Positions 19,150 through 31,369 are shown, numbered from the stretch's first letter. The stretch is DNA of 64,000 bases from Trichomonas vaginalis G3 (GCF_026262505.1 NC_067204.1:10573797-10637796), one strand, 5' to 3'. A program made the numbers and translations. Notes: a model not told the origin generated them from the letters alone.

Positions 19150-20244
19150 ATGATTCAGTTCATCAATAGGATTGAGCAATATGATATGACGATACAGGCT
19201 GTTTGGTCAGAAAATCTCCCTAACAATTTATTTCTATTTCTTCAACTTTCATTTTTAGGAGGAAATCCTGACATTATGAGTGAATGTTTGAAATGTCACA
19301 AGCCAGATAAGGAATGCATGGAATATGCAATCATGTCTCACAACATAGATTTCGTTACATTTCTCATGAACGAACATGAAATTCCAATCGATGTAGACGA
19401 TTGCATAAGATATGATAATATCCAAGCATTTTTAATTCACTATGATCAAACGAATGATATCAAATGATTCATAGCTAAAATTATTGAATACCCTTTTGTT
19501 TGTGAATTCATTCTTTCCGCATTGCCTGAAATCGATAAAAAATACCAAGGAATTCTTTACTGTGCTAAAACAATTTTAACTAATCGCTATCACTACACTA
19601 ACGAAGAATATTATGATTTCAAAGATGATTCCGGAAAAACAATTTTACATTATGCTGCCATATATTTTCTTGATGTTTATTTTGTTTATCGTGATGTTTT
19701 TGATTATTGTGATGATTTTGATTTTTTGTCCAATTCATATCTTTTCGACATGCAAGACAATGAAGGGAAAACTGCTCTTCATTATGCAGCAATTAATGAT
19801 AACAAGAATTTTGTAAAGTGGTTGGTTGATAGAGCAAATTTTGAAATAAGTGATAATGAAGGGAAAACTTTTCTTCATTATGCAGCAATTAATGGTAACA
19901 AGAATTTTGTAAAGTTGTTGGTTGATAGAGCAAATTTTGAAATAAGTGATAATGAAGGGAAGATACCTCTTCATTATGCAGTAATAAGTGGTAATGTGAA
20001 AACGGCATTAAAAGTCATAGAAAATACCTATTATATAAGAAAAAGAGATAACAATTCGAAGTTTCCTCTTCAGTATGCCGTAAATGATTCAAGAATGTTC
20101 GAATCCCTTGTCTTTGATTATAAAAAACGAGAGAAGTATTACAAACTAAAAGATGCTTTGGAATGCTTCCCCGATGCAAATACAGACATACAAAGATTCA
20201 TTTCGAATTGGAAAAATGGCTTGTGGGTTCCTGGGGATGACTAA
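19150..20244 (+). pseudogene. DUF3447-type ankyrin repeat protein gene, interrupted
   Basis: The first 105 codons encode a DUF3447-like N-terminal domain typical of the large Trichomonas ankyrin family (CHKPDKECMEYAIMSHNIDF, YDNIQAFLIHYDQTNDI). The frame then meets a TGA at 19465-19467 and continues in the same frame with ankyrin repeats: DSGKTILHYAAIYF, NEGKTALHYAAINDNKNFV, NEGKTFLHYAAINGNKNFV and NEGKIPLHYAVISGN. Two of the repeats are nearly identical in DNA (19.8-19.95 kb), which points to a recent duplication. Such proteins are thought to mediate protein-protein contacts. Because the TGA is the only interruption, the locus may be a young pseudogene, or two shorter products may be made. 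No stop-codon reassignment is known in this lineage. Confidence 0.7.
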
Positions 20245-21157
20245 ATCTATTTAGAATATTAAGGATCTCGTTTGGAGAAATCTCCAAATTCCAAAATATA
20301 AGCTTCTCCATTTTTGTAAATATTAATGTAAAACAAGATTGTAATGCGATCTCATTTGAGTTTTATGGATTTAGAGCAGTACGTTATAACTATTCGATTT
20401 TTAGTAAAATTTATAAAATTTATGATTATATAATAAATGTGAATTTGGCATCGGGACTCCGCACCTTTTAGCAATATAATATAACTCAAATTGATAAATG
20501 CTATTAGTTTTAAAACGATTAAAAATTGCAACCGAAAATGGTCAAAAGTAAGTCACGAAAATATGAAATTTAGATAGATAATTTGATTTAATTAAAGACG
20601 ACGAAAAAAAATAAACTTTTATTGTAAGTTTATTTGATATTTCAAGACATTAACCTGTCAGAGTATGAGCATAAATGATGTGAATTTCCTAATTATCTTC
20701 AGATATAAATTCCAATAACCCTGCTTATAGACTATCCGCTCTCATTTCACAGAAGCACGTTTATGTACATGCATATAAATAGTTCTCCAATGATATTTCA
20801 ATTCAAATGCTTGAGAGTAACAATAGAAAAAAATTTTCGGCAAATTCAAAGAAGGATTCACCACTCTACACCCATATGCAACTCATTGCTCACATGTATC
20901 AATCTTAATTTACATTTTGATGAAATAAAAGTAGATAATAAATTTCATTTTCGGAAGACATTTTCATTATATTGATAATTAATGAACATAATTCCTTCGT
21001 CTGGTTGTGTTGAAACATATTCTTCTATTAATTATAGGAGATATTCATAATTGAGATGCGACCGAATATATTTTAAAAATTTCATAGATATTTTAATATA
21101 CAAAATACATAAAATAATCAATACTAATAAAATCAACTAATAAAACTTCTGAATGAA
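20245..21157. other. AT-rich spacer without gene
   Basis: Between the ankyrin locus and the kinase I see only AT-rich sequence. The 70-codon open frame near 20.8 kb has a composition unlike a folded protein and no initiator context. Nothing else is recognisable. Confidence 0.5.
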
Positions 21158-22381
21158 TTAATTCAGGAGATGAATGATAGGCAAAGGTGCCTTTCTCTTA
21201 TTTATACGAGTTACTGACGTATTTGGCTTGATTGGCATTGATTTTCTTTTAACTGTCAATGCCTTGTTAACGCCGAGCGCTGGTAATCCCTCACCTTCAT
21301 GGTAAGATGATCTACGAACGGTGCGTTGCTTCGTTGGTGTCCACAGTTGTGGTACAGACTCCGCAATATCAAAGCAAACTAAGACTCTTAGTGTTACAGA
21401 GTCATTATCTTGAATTTCAATAACAGGAGCTGATTCGCTTGTTTTAATAGCGGGGACTTCTTGTTGTTGGTCTAATCCTTCAAGAAGTGGTAATGCAATG
21501 TTGCTATCAAGTCCTAACATATGAAGATTTTGTCTAATTCTTTCGTAATTTGGTTTAACGTTTAAGGCTTCAACTGCCTTCTTTGCAGCTTCGATCATCC
21601 ATGGGTGTTCGAGGACCTGTGAGTCTGTTAATCTCTGATCTGGGCATTTAGCTAACATTTTTCTTAGAAGATCAGCTAAAGGTGGCGATAAAGAAGATGG
21701 GATCTCTGGATCTGCGTAAATGATTTTTTGAGCAAGTCTTTGGAAGTTGGCGTCTTCAAATGGTAGATGTCCAACAACCATGGCGTAAAGAACTACTCCG
21801 CAACTCCAAACATCACATCCATAACCGTAATCAGATCCGACTATCATCTCTGGAGCAGCATATGATGGTGAACCACACTGTGAACGGAGAACACTTTCAG
21901 CATCGGGAGTATTGCTTAAGCCGAAGTCAATAATTCTTACGTTTCGTTTATAATCGAACATAATGTTTTCGGCTTTGATGTCTCTATGGCAGACATGTGC
22001 ATCTTCGTGGAGATACCTTAATGCCAACATTACTTGGGCAAAAATTGGCGCGGCGCATTCTTCTGATAGTGGTCCATGTTCGTTAATGTAATTTAACAAA
22101 GTGCCATTGGGAGCAAATTCCATTACAATATAAATCTCGTTTTCAGATTCTATTACTTCGAATAGATGGGAGATAAACGGGTGATTCACCTTTTTTAGAA
22201 TTTCAATCTCACGATGAATTCTAATCATTTGACGTCCATCTTCGTTATTTTCATTTTTATTAATAATCTTGATTGCAACTTTGGAACCGGTTGCATTGTG
22301 AATTGCTATATATACTTTCGAGAATCCTCCAGTACCTATTGGATATAATACAGCATAATTTTGTAGCACACGAAAATCCAT
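21158..22381 (-). CDS. Serine/threonine protein kinase, CAMK/AMPK-like
   Basis: A 407-residue protein with a complete N-terminal kinase domain (about residues 9-260). It shows the Gly loop GTGGFSKVY, VAIKII (ATP-contacting Lys), catalytic loop CHRDIKAEN, metal-binding DFGLSN, activation segment end GSPSYAAPEMI and the DVWSCGVVLYAMVVGHLPFED helix. The HRDIKAEN/DFGLSN pair and the GSPSYAAPE loop place it in the CAMK group near SNF1/AMPK/MARK kinases, which are cytosolic signalling enzymes. The C-terminal 150 residues are basic and unstructured-looking, without a recognisable UBA or KA1 domain. The ATG at 22381 lies behind TTTCACAGTTTTTAA, where TCA could serve as the initiator. All catalytic residues are present, so it should be active. 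Confidence 0.93.
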   Translation of the reverse strand: MDFRVLQNYAVLYPIGTGGFSKVYIAIHNATGSKVAIKIINKNENNEDGRQMIRIHREIEILKKVNHPFISHLFEVIESENEIYIVMEFAPNGTLLNYINEHGPLSEECAAPIFAQVMLALRYLHEDAHVCHRDIKAENIMFDYKRNVRIIDFGLSNTPDAESVLRSQCGSPSYAAPEMIVGSDYGYGCDVWSCGVVLYAMVVGHLPFEDANFQRLAQKIIYADPEIPSSLSPPLADLLRKMLAKCPDQRLTDSQVLEHPWMIEAAKKAVEALNVKPNYERIRQNLHMLGLDSNIALPLLEGLDQQQEVPAIKTSESAPVIEIQDNDSVTLRVLVCFDIAESVPQLWTPTKQRTVRRSSYHEGEGLPALGVNKALTVKRKSMPIKPNTSVTRINKRKAPLPIIHLLN

Positions 22382-24974
22382 TTAAAAACTGTGAAATAGT
22401 AAAATGTCAAAAATTTTAAATTGAATCATCTGAATTAAGATGACAAGAAAATATTGCTGTATACCAATTAATTAAAAAAATAATTCGATGTTGAGTAAAT
22501 AGAGTAAAAAATTTCAGGGGACACAGCGAAAAAAATTATTTAGAATTTTGACAAAATATTCAGTTGCTCTGAAAAGTCGTAAAAGATCGTATAACAAATC
22601 AATACCAATGATCAATAAATGCATTTGCAATAATATAGTTTTTTGTGAATATTTTAGAAAATTCAGTATTCTGCTATATATGATGCGTAATATATATATT
22701 ATTCGCTGATTAAGAAAACAATTTTGAGATGATGTCAAAAAGCTTTATTTTTGAATAATTGATGACGATTATTATATATTAATTTCTATATCTGTAATTA
22801 TAAAATAATCTTAATCGCTAATCTCCCAAATGAATGTAAAAACGGTTAAACCAGATGTATTGAAAGTTTGATGTTTAAAACAATATTTTAAGCATGCTTT
22901 TAAAATATAAAATTCCATTGAAAAATATTTTTCAGACCCATAGCACTCAACCGTGAATATTTTTCAATAAACAATTTTCTGCTAACATTTTTGAAGTACT
23001 CATAGGTATTCTTAACTAATTATTGTTAAATAGAAATTCAACCATTAACCATCTAAATTCAAAACCGATATTTTGTAAAGTTATTGAATTTGATAATCGG
23101 CCAAACACTAGTTCAAGTGGTTGAATCAAGTAGTAAATTCCATTTAGATCTACAATTACTCATTTATTTGTAATTTCAAATATACATAACGATTATCAAT
23201 AGAATTAATTTACATACAATGCCAAAGATATACATATTATGGAGCTTTTGTGTGCCAAAATTTTAATTTCAAATAAATTACTTCAAACTTTTGAGAGCTG
23301 TTCTCAACAATATATTATTTTGAATTGCAAGATACCCGCGTGCAAATTTAATTGATTTCAGTATCAATATTGGCTGCTGTAAATGTAAATGCTAATACTC
23401 AAATAACTTATTCAAATTCAGTCTTAAGGCTGTGGGGCGTAAAACTGAAAATTGAGCATAATGTAAAAATTAACAATTCACCGATACATTATGTTAAAAT
23501 GGATTTAACATAGCGACAAACGGCCGAATATATCAAAGAATTCCCTTACTTTCCGCATTATGATGTGAATTGCAATATTCAAGAATTTCAAGTTAGATAA
23601 AAGATAACACATCCAAAATTGCTTATTTATTCATGAATCTAATAAAGTTAGAACCTAAATATCATCAAATATTTTTTAATTTCTTTTTATTGAACTTCAA
23701 ATGTTGTATTTATATTTTATTTTAATTGCTATACATTCAAATGAATTATTCCGATTATATAAATCTTTTTAATTCACTTTATTAATATCATCGCATTCAA
23801 GGGTTGAACTTTTTAATTAATTTCAATATATAAATATCATAAAATTCAGTTATTTTAAGTTACCTATGGACATGTTGTCAATATTGTGTAATGTTAAGAC
23901 TTCTCTCTGCTGTGAACTGATCGTCTCAATTTTTTCCTTGTTCTTTAGTTACTAAGCTCATGATTTAGTCAGTTTCAGCTCACAGTGTTCTGATTCAAAT
24001 ATATAAATTCATCAGAAAAGCTCGATCCAATAGGTATAATGATAATATAATAAAATGATAAACAATATATTCATTCAAAATATTGGATAATTTGACAAAA
24101 TACGACTTTTTAAAATAATTGATAATGATGATAAAACAGGAAGCAGCCTTGCACTAACCAATGAAGAATGTTATAAATGAGAGAGAAATACAAGGAAACA
24201 AAATACTTAGAAGCTTGCAAAACTGAGAAAATCTAGACATCTTGAAAGAATCTAAAATTTATTTTATAATCTTCCAGTATCTCATTCTTAATGTTAAAAG
24301 TATGCAATTCAAGACGATGGAATATGAAATATCCAAGAGACGTTTTGTATGACACAAATGATATTGAAGTAACATATGAAAAATGTAAAATGGAAAGGAT
24401 TGTTATGCAAACACTATACACAATAATTCACCACAAGTATTCATATTAAATATCTTATCTCTGCCGATGTTGAAACCGCGGAGAAAAATCAATAAATCAA
24501 TATGAAAGTATTCCCTAAATTAAAGTATCAAAAAATGAATATTTTAGAGTTTTTCAAGCAAGGATAAGCAAGGTTATAGACATAAATATAAGAAATAATC
24601 TTTTATTTATTGGAGTAAAATAAGCCAAACAAGATAATATGTCATTACATGCATCATTTTAATGATATATGAACAAAATTAAAAATAACTTCGTTCATTC
24701 CATAATTAATGTATCAATTATACATAACTCGAATTTTTGAAACGATACTCAATGCAAAACTACCTTAACTATAGTGAAGAAAATAATTCAAATTATTGAA
24801 AGCATTTCATGGTTTCAGCTTGATAAGATTATAAAACCACAATAAGAGCTTTGATATCTGTCAATATTTTTTGATTTGCACCATAATTTAGTGAGGAACA
24901 TGATATTTTAGAATTTTTGTAAACATCAGAATTCCACTAAAAAACCGTAATTCCCATAAAAAAAAAACATTATA
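22382..24974. other. Gene-poor AT-rich spacer (2.6 kb)
   Basis: No coding region with protein-like composition, no tRNA-type boxes and no long repeat that I can see. Open frames of 62-74 codons at 22.5 and 24.2 kb look like chance frames. Confidence 0.5.
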
Positions 24975-25721
24975 ATGAATTTGAGAGAAGAAGCATTTTC
25001 AAAACTACAGAAACTACAAAACGAGAACGCAGAGCTTCATGCACGTCTAGAGCAGCTGAAAAAGCAAAATCTCCCCAGTGATGAAGATAATATTAACAAT
25101 TTCCAAGATATCAAAGATCCGAGACTCTTAGAGCAGCAATACTTGAAAGAAAGAGATGAAATCAAGAGTATCAAAAACGAGCTCGGCCGTCTTGAATCAA
25201 GGAAATTACAGCTTGAAAAGAATCTCGAGAAGATCCTCCGTCAATATAATGAAAATCAAACCATTGAGAAAAATGAAGAAGCTGCCACAAAACAGTTCTA
25301 CGAGAAATTAATTGAAAAATGCACGCAATTATGTCCAGCCCAATTAGATGATCTTCAGAAAACAATTGACAATTATACAAATACAAAAGCCCAAGTGTTT
25401 AATGTTAGAGAAGAGTACGAGAAACTGCAAAGGATGATTAGCTTCATAAATTCACAAAAAGATGACACTAATTATGTTCAAGTTACAGCCAAGAACATGC
25501 CAACAATCCAATTGCAACAGTCCAATGGGAAGCCACAGGATAGTGTTCTTTCTCAGCAAAATCAACTGATGGGAGGCGGTCAACCGCAATTAATGATGCC
25601 ACAAGGCAGATCCAACATTCCAGGAGGTAGAAGAGGAAAGGTTGGAAGGTCTAGTGTCAGTTTACGCCACTCATCTTATTATGCTACCGTTGAATCAGAA
25701 TTATCTTTCCTAGGAAAATAA
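24975..25721 (+). CDS. Host coiled-coil protein, 248 residues
   Basis: The protein opens with MNLREEAFSKLQKLQNENAEL and is predicted by heptad pattern to be coiled coil over about residues 1-45 and 60-165 (ERDEIKSIKNELGRLESRKL and ENLEKILRQY-type helices). From about residue 175 it becomes Gln/Gly-rich and basic (GGGQPQLMM, GGRRGKVGRSS), likely disordered. No enzymatic motif or membrane segment is visible. The codon use and absence of interruption support a real gene; the ATG follows a run of A and ATTATA. The family is not recognised; structural or cytoskeletal adaptor roles are possible. Confidence 0.65.
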   Translation: MNLREEAFSKLQKLQNENAELHARLEQLKKQNLPSDEDNINNFQDIKDPRLLEQQYLKERDEIKSIKNELGRLESRKLQLEKNLEKILRQYNENQTIEKNEEAATKQFYEKLIEKCTQLCPAQLDDLQKTIDNYTNTKAQVFNVREEYEKLQRMISFINSQKDDTNYVQVTAKNMPTIQLQQSNGKPQDSVLSQQNQLMGGGQPQLMMPQGRSNIPGGRRGKVGRSSVSLRHSSYYATVESELSFLGK

Positions 25722-26332
25722 TACAAGGCTTCCATAATACCGTTTTTATAATTTGAAGTTGTTATTAAACAAATTGTGCATTTTTTAATTTTACCAAACA
25801 CCATCAAATTAATATTTCTATTTTTTTATTTTTTACAGGGAATAAAGGGATTACTCATGCTTTACTTATAATGTTATATACAATTTTTGAAATCGATGAC
25901 TGTTATGAATTTTGTTCAAAAAATTATTTGAAAGTAATTAACAGCTTAAGCTAATGTATAAAATGGAGAAATCTCCAAGCAGTATAAATAGCACTAAGAC
26001 CGAAATTTGACGAGAGCAAATAAATCAAAAATGTTTGATATCAAATCCCTTCTGTTCTCTATTAAAAGTTACTTTGATGACAACATCATGTTCATTGCAC
26101 AAAAACAATTCTTATTCAGTCAACCACACACTTAGCAAATTTTAAAATTTATTTGATAATATCAGTAACTTGAAGAATATTTTATTGATTTCTGCTTAGT
26201 TAACTAAAAATGTCTAGATTTATCTTGTTCAAGAACAAAAGAGAAACATATAAATGAGACAATATAAATTAATAAACATCACATTTTATATATAAAACAA
26301 AACAATAAAAAAAATTATAAACTAAATTAAAA
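25722..26332. other. Spacer between convergent host genes
   Basis: About 0.6 kb of AT-rich DNA separating the 3' ends of two convergent genes. I see no gene or clear repeat. Confidence 0.5.
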
Positions 26333-29300
26333 TTATTTGAAACGAAGAATTCCTGTTTGTCTAGCACTTTTAATAGATTGGCTTGGTTTAACAATCTTTC
26401 TTCCAGATGATAAAGAGAGCTGAGGAACTCCTACTCTTGCAGATTTTGGTTTAGAAATATTTTCTTCAACTTGGAATCCACAACTTTGTATTGCTTCTCT
26501 CAATCTTTGGTTTTCTTCTTTTAGATCTTCATTTTCTTTGATTAAAACATCCAGTTGTGAATCACCTACATTTGTTGATCTCAATGTAGTTCTTAGCATT
26601 GTATTTTGGGTTTTCATTAATGTAGTAACTTTCCTTAATCTGTCAACTTCTCTCATTGGCTCTCTAATCTTTTGTTCCGCTTCTTCTTCAATGAAATCAG
26701 TTTCAGCTTTTAGTAAATCAAGTTCATCTTGTTTCTCAGCAATTTTTGCAATCAAAGGTTGTAGAGCGACTCCTGTTCCTTCAGAACTCAATTCCTTCAT
26801 TTGCTGGTGACATCTTTCCTGTCTTGCCATTGTCATTGATTTCCAATGGAACAGTTGGATGTTTTCTTTAGTTAATGCTTCATGTTGTTGCTTGAGATCA
26901 TCGATTATATCGGAATAATTCGATAATTCTTTGTATCCTTCCGCCAACTCAGTTTCCATTTGTAGTTGTGTTTGATCTGCTGATCTTCTTGATCCCCAGT
27001 ATACTGTACTCTCTAGTATCCTGTCTTCTTCAGCTTTTTTGATTAATCTGTCGTATTTTCTTTTGATGGCAATCGCAAGAAAAGCTCTGGAAATTCTCAT
27101 TTTTATCATCCTTTCTTTCAGTTTTTCTACATCGTTTTTCATATCTTCGATTTTAGAATCCGAATCAACACATGCATGTGTAGACATTCTTCTTGGATTG
27201 GATCTTCTGCCACTTGGCTTTTGTGGCTTGAAATTTTGATCTTCTGAATTTTCTGTCACTTTTTCTAAATTAGGAATTTCTTTTGGAGTTCCATCAGTAT
27301 CAAACAAATGAGTAAAAGTGGATCTTAGCAAAACAGAGGAAGGTTTGATCGAAGACAAATCCAAAGATGAGTTTCCTTTTATCAGGTTCTGTATAGTTTT
27401 ATACTGGAACTCTTTCTTTTGCTGATATTTTGCACGATTTGTTTGTAATTCTGCCAAAATATCAGTATATAATATTTCGTATTCATCTTTAGTTCTTTTC
27501 GTTATCTCTTTGTCTTCTTTCTTCCATTCGCTTGTTAATGTCTTCATAGTGTTCCTGAGGGAATTGAGATTGTTCAGTTTCTCGCTAACATTCTCTTTTG
27601 TCGTGATTTTGATTTCATCGTCCAATCTCCTTGAAACAATTTTTGATAAAATCATGGCAAGTTTTTCGTTTTCATTCGTCTGTTCTAAGATCCTTGACAT
27701 GTTGGTATTATAAGAATTCCATGTCTTGACAAATTTGTTATGAGATATCGTGAAGAATTCATTGATAGGATTCGATAATCTCGTTAAAGATGTTGTTAAT
27801 CGATTCAAATCAATTGTGAAAACGTTATTTTGGTCTTTTGGCTCTCTGTCAATGCATTCACAGACTGATCTGATGAATTTGCCAATGGCAAATTTCTCTT
27901 CTTGGCTCTCTTGTTTCTCTGCATCTTCTGGACTTGGAATATAAGGTGTTTCTCTTAAATTTGCTCTTGGCCTCTTCATATAAACATCTGGCTTCAATGT
28001 AGATAAAGGCTGAGCAAATGGTTCAGCTGCCAAACTCTTTAATTCGTCATATTTCATTCTGATATCAGATAGAATTTGGTTCTCAACGCGTGGAGTGATT
28101 CTTTCGATGATAACTTCCAATAATTTGGTGACAAATGATAATTGGTCGCCTTGGGATCTTCTTGTTGCTTCGCTTTCGATAGTTCTGGAATAATCTTCTC
28201 TGGATCGCTCGTATTCTTTGAAACTGACCTCAAAAGCACCTTTTACAGGTGTTATTTTACGGTAATCATAATTGTTTTGTAGCAAAAAGAAAGAAAATTT
28301 TGCGAACATCGCTGTAATGTAGCCTTTGAGGTATTTTGTACTAAGTTTTGGCATCTCCATATAGGAAAGATTCGAAACTGAGTCATCTGCTTTTCCTCTT
28401 ATGACTGTAACCGAGTTTGAAACTAATGGTCGGCAATCATCTTCGATTTTATTGCATAAATTCATCAAAAACCATGGAATATACTTTTCTGGAATATTGT
28501 ACATACCAGTATACTTTTCTTTGACGATATATTTGAGTGCAGATTTGAATGAAGGAATTTCATCAACGTGATTCTTCAAATCAATGCATTCATCAAGCAA
28601 AGAAACAATTCCTGCTGCATAAGAAAGCTGGTTATAGCTGGCAATTTCAAAAATTACATCTGAAATTTTTGAAACTTCTTTGTTTTCAACGCAAATCTTA
28701 GTCATGAACGAGAAGATTGTCATATCAGGTGAAGCTGATTTATTCATCAGAGAGTTCATTGTCTTCCTGTTTCCTCGGAATATCGTTCCATTAAAAACAG
28801 AAGTGAATAGCATCTGTAATCTAGAGGAAACAAAGTTTCTGAGGTGAACAAGATCATCATATGACTCTTCTAAGCATAAAACATCGCATGGCATAGGAAT
28901 AATTCTGTAATCAATTATTCCTTTCTCAATAATTTTCTTTCCACCTGATTTCTCAACAATGAATGGATCAGTGGTTGTAAGATAATCGCAAATTGACCTT
29001 TCCATCAAATTTAATATTGAGATTTCTGAAAGAATCGAGATTCTTTTGATGAATTCGATTGTATTCTCTTTGTCCATGTTCTGGTATGGATCAACTGGCT
29101 CTCTGAAGTAATTTGAATCAGGAATTTCGGTAAATAAGACTCTTTTAACGTCACTTAGAGGAACAATGTTCTCTGCAGTATCTGCATCAGTAAGGAAAAC
29201 ATCATCAGCCTTGAAAAGTATACCGAAATAACGTGCATCTGATTCAAACATATTATATCTTGCAATTTCACTCATCATGTTAACGAATAAACGCTGCTTA

Positions 29301-31369
29301 TCAACAAAATCTTCCAGTTCATTGATATCCGAGTCAATTTTTGATTTTGTTATTTTTAGACTAATTTCATCAATTAAACGAGTTTTTCGAGGAGAAGAGT
29401 TAAGTTGGTTATCAATTACTCTTGTTAACTCTATCTGCTTAATAACAAGACTAATAAGTTTTGTCAAATACCTTCGAATTTGAAAAACTTTCATTGAAAT
29501 TTCAAATTTTTCATTATCATCGTAACTCTCAACGAATTCAACAATTGAATCATAGCTATTGACAAATGATGATGAAAAAATGTCCAATGCCGTACCTTCG
29601 GCATTTAATACAGTTGATAATGTGGCAAGAGAAGGCGTAAGCTTAGAAACAGGATTGGAAACAACAATAGAATATATCTCTTGTATAACAGCAAGGTGTG
29701 CATATACTAATAAATGAGATGGAATCGACATTGTTACGCAAATTTCTTTTGATGCGTAAAACATGTCATCGAAAATGTTCGAAATATCAGCTATTGCCAT
29801 TGATGTTTGGAAAACTTCTGCTGGCAAACCTGCCTGGCTACATAAAGGAACGTTTGAGCAGGAATGCATGTGTAATGCAAATAAAATCTCCATCAGATTG
29901 GCTTCTAAGTCGATTATTTCACTTTGCCGTTTATAATTATGGATAAATGTCGAATGAACTCCTTCAGTTAAATCAGGTTCTTCATCAATAATTTTTTGTA
30001 AAGTCAAAAGACAGGTTTCGGAGCCTGAAAATTCGTGAAGCCTCTGGATAACAGTTTGAAGACGGCATTTAGCATTAAGATATTCCAATGTTAGCTCCAA
30101 TAATCGTTCAAATACGGAATCGTAGTCACAATTAGATAAAGAGTTCTGCATTCCATATGTTGTTGCTGTAGACAATTCTTTAATGATAAGAGCAAAACGT
30201 TCATTGAATGTTTCTATAAATAATTTTTTGCATTTTTCGTAAATTTCGTTAAGCATCGTTCTGCATCTTGAGAATCTGAGAGAAAGGACACAAATGGCAT
30301 GAGATCTTGGATAATCGCTCATTAATGGATGGCAAGATAACATTAATGAGAAAAACTCATTTGCTTCGTATTCTTTGCAGCCAAGAAGTAGCTGTATGTA
30401 TCTTTCAAGATGATGGTTGACTTTTGTCCGATTAATTCTGTCAAAATTTGTATGAAAAATTGGATTATGTTCAATTCTATCATATTGAGCGGCATTTTGG
30501 GATAAAGTGATTCCAGGTATTGTGAAACATTCTGAAAACTTAATATCGCATTCATAAATAAATTTTTGTCCATCATATTCACTAAGATCAAAATTAACAT
30601 TCATAAGACTTGATAATCTTGCCATTTCTGGTTCTATATCCTTTGCATTCTTGATTGGTGAAGGAATACATGCAGAATTGACAGATAAATCTGTTCTTAA
30701 TAGAGTTGTTATTCTGGTAACAATTTCATTGCGGCGGGTAACTGGTAACAAGTGAATAATTGATTTTAAAAAGTCTGTTTGAATTTTTCTCTGTTGTTTA
30801 ATCAAATCATATTTTATTGCGTATAAAACACTTTTGTAATTATGATTTGGCTGGTTGAGTGAAATATCTGTAATCGAATTCTCAAGGTCATGGCATAATA
30901 TAGATCTTTCTTCGATTAACGAAGGAATTAAATTTTTATACTTTTGATATTGAATTTCGTTATTGATTCTATCCAAGATAACCTTGTTTTGGAATAATAT
31001 TTCATCTAAATATGATTTTAGTGAATTTTGTATGTATTCGACATATATTTTAAAAATTTCCTTTGATTTTTCAAGTTTTCTTGTAATTTTATCGGAGTAA
31101 TATGCTATTGGTTGTATCAGTGAGAATGTTTTGTATTGTTCTATAAATTGTTTTGTTAAATTTAAATAATATTCCGGAGATTCAAGTTCAACAGTGTTTC
31201 CGTTATAAGCAATGATTTCACCTGCTCCAAAAGAAGAGAATGCCGCTTCAAGATCTTCCTTAATTGAAGCCAGTGTCGAGTGCAGCTCTTGCGCACTCAT
31301 TTCTAACGAAATTGTAAACAGAAAAAAATTCTTACGAGATTTTGAACAGGCAGAGTATATATTAGTCAT
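26333..31369 (-). CDS. Giant host protein (up to 1,678 residues) with C-terminal coiled coils
   Basis: One uninterrupted 5-kb frame. The first ~1,000 residues are a helical, low-charge-density region with few recognisable motifs (for example DYPRSHAICVLSLRFSRCR and several Cys/Leu-rich helices), perhaps an alpha-solenoid. From about residue 1,130 onward the chain becomes strongly coiled coil (KEITKRTKDEYEILYTDIL; KEENQRLREAI), broken by a Ser/Pro/Arg-rich linker (SGRRSNPRRMSTHAC). The tail is basic (KSARQTGILRFK). A second ATG at 31300 (MSAQELHSTLASI) is the likelier start because the first 23 residues are hydrophobic and Ser-rich without family-like character, and the ATG lies behind TTTCTAACGAAATG-like sequence. 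No motor or enzyme motif is seen. A cytoskeletal or scaffold role is only a suggestion. Confidence 0.75.
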   Translation of the reverse strand: MTNIYSACSKSRKNFFLFTISLEMSAQELHSTLASIKEDLEAAFSSFGAGEIIAYNGNTVELESPEYYLNLTKQFIEQYKTFSLIQPIAYYSDKITRKLEKSKEIFKIYVEYIQNSLKSYLDEILFQNKVILDRINNEIQYQKYKNLIPSLIEERSILCHDLENSITDISLNQPNHNYKSVLYAIKYDLIKQQRKIQTDFLKSIIHLLPVTRRNEIVTRITTLLRTDLSVNSACIPSPIKNAKDIEPEMARLSSLMNVNFDLSEYDGQKFIYECDIKFSECFTIPGITLSQNAAQYDRIEHNPIFHTNFDRINRTKVNHHLERYIQLLLGCKEYEANEFFSLMLSCHPLMSDYPRSHAICVLSLRFSRCRTMLNEIYEKCKKLFIETFNERFALIIKELSTATTYGMQNSLSNCDYDSVFERLLELTLEYLNAKCRLQTVIQRLHEFSGSETCLLTLQKIIDEEPDLTEGVHSTFIHNYKRQSEIIDLEANLMEILFALHMHSCSNVPLCSQAGLPAEVFQTSMAIADISNIFDDMFYASKEICVTMSIPSHLLVYAHLAVIQEIYSIVVSNPVSKLTPSLATLSTVLNAEGTALDIFSSSFVNSYDSIVEFVESYDDNEKFEISMKVFQIRRYLTKLISLVIKQIELTRVIDNQLNSSPRKTRLIDEISLKITKSKIDSDINELEDFVDKQRLFVNMMSEIARYNMFESDARYFGILFKADDVFLTDADTAENIVPLSDVKRVLFTEIPDSNYFREPVDPYQNMDKENTIEFIKRISILSEISILNLMERSICDYLTTTDPFIVEKSGGKKIIEKGIIDYRIIPMPCDVLCLEESYDDLVHLRNFVSSRLQMLFTSVFNGTIFRGNRKTMNSLMNKSASPDMTIFSFMTKICVENKEVSKISDVIFEIASYNQLSYAAGIVSLLDECIDLKNHVDEIPSFKSALKYIVKEKYTGMYNIPEKYIPWFLMNLCNKIEDDCRPLVSNSVTVIRGKADDSVSNLSYMEMPKLSTKYLKGYITAMFAKFSFFLLQNNYDYRKITPVKGAFEVSFKEYERSREDYSRTIESEATRRSQGDQLSFVTKLLEVIIERITPRVENQILSDIRMKYDELKSLAAEPFAQPLSTLKPDVYMKRPRANLRETPYIPSPEDAEKQESQEEKFAIGKFIRSVCECIDREPKDQNNVFTIDLNRLTTSLTRLSNPINEFFTISHNKFVKTWNSYNTNMSRILEQTNENEKLAMILSKIVSRRLDDEIKITTKENVSEKLNNLNSLRNTMKTLTSEWKKEDKEITKRTKDEYEILYTDILAELQTNRAKYQQKKEFQYKTIQNLIKGNSSLDLSSIKPSSVLLRSTFTHLFDTDGTPKEIPNLEKVTENSEDQNFKPQKPSGRRSNPRRMSTHACVDSDSKIEDMKNDVEKLKERMIKMRISRAFLAIAIKRKYDRLIKKAEEDRILESTVYWGSRRSADQTQLQMETELAEGYKELSNYSDIIDDLKQQHEALTKENIQLFHWKSMTMARQERCHQQMKELSSEGTGVALQPLIAKIAEKQDELDLLKAETDFIEEEAEQKIREPMREVDRLRKVTTLMKTQNTMLRTTLRSTNVGDSQLDVLIKENEDLKEENQRLREAIQSCGFQVEENISKPKSARVGVPQLSLSSGRKIVKPSQSIKSARQTGILRFK

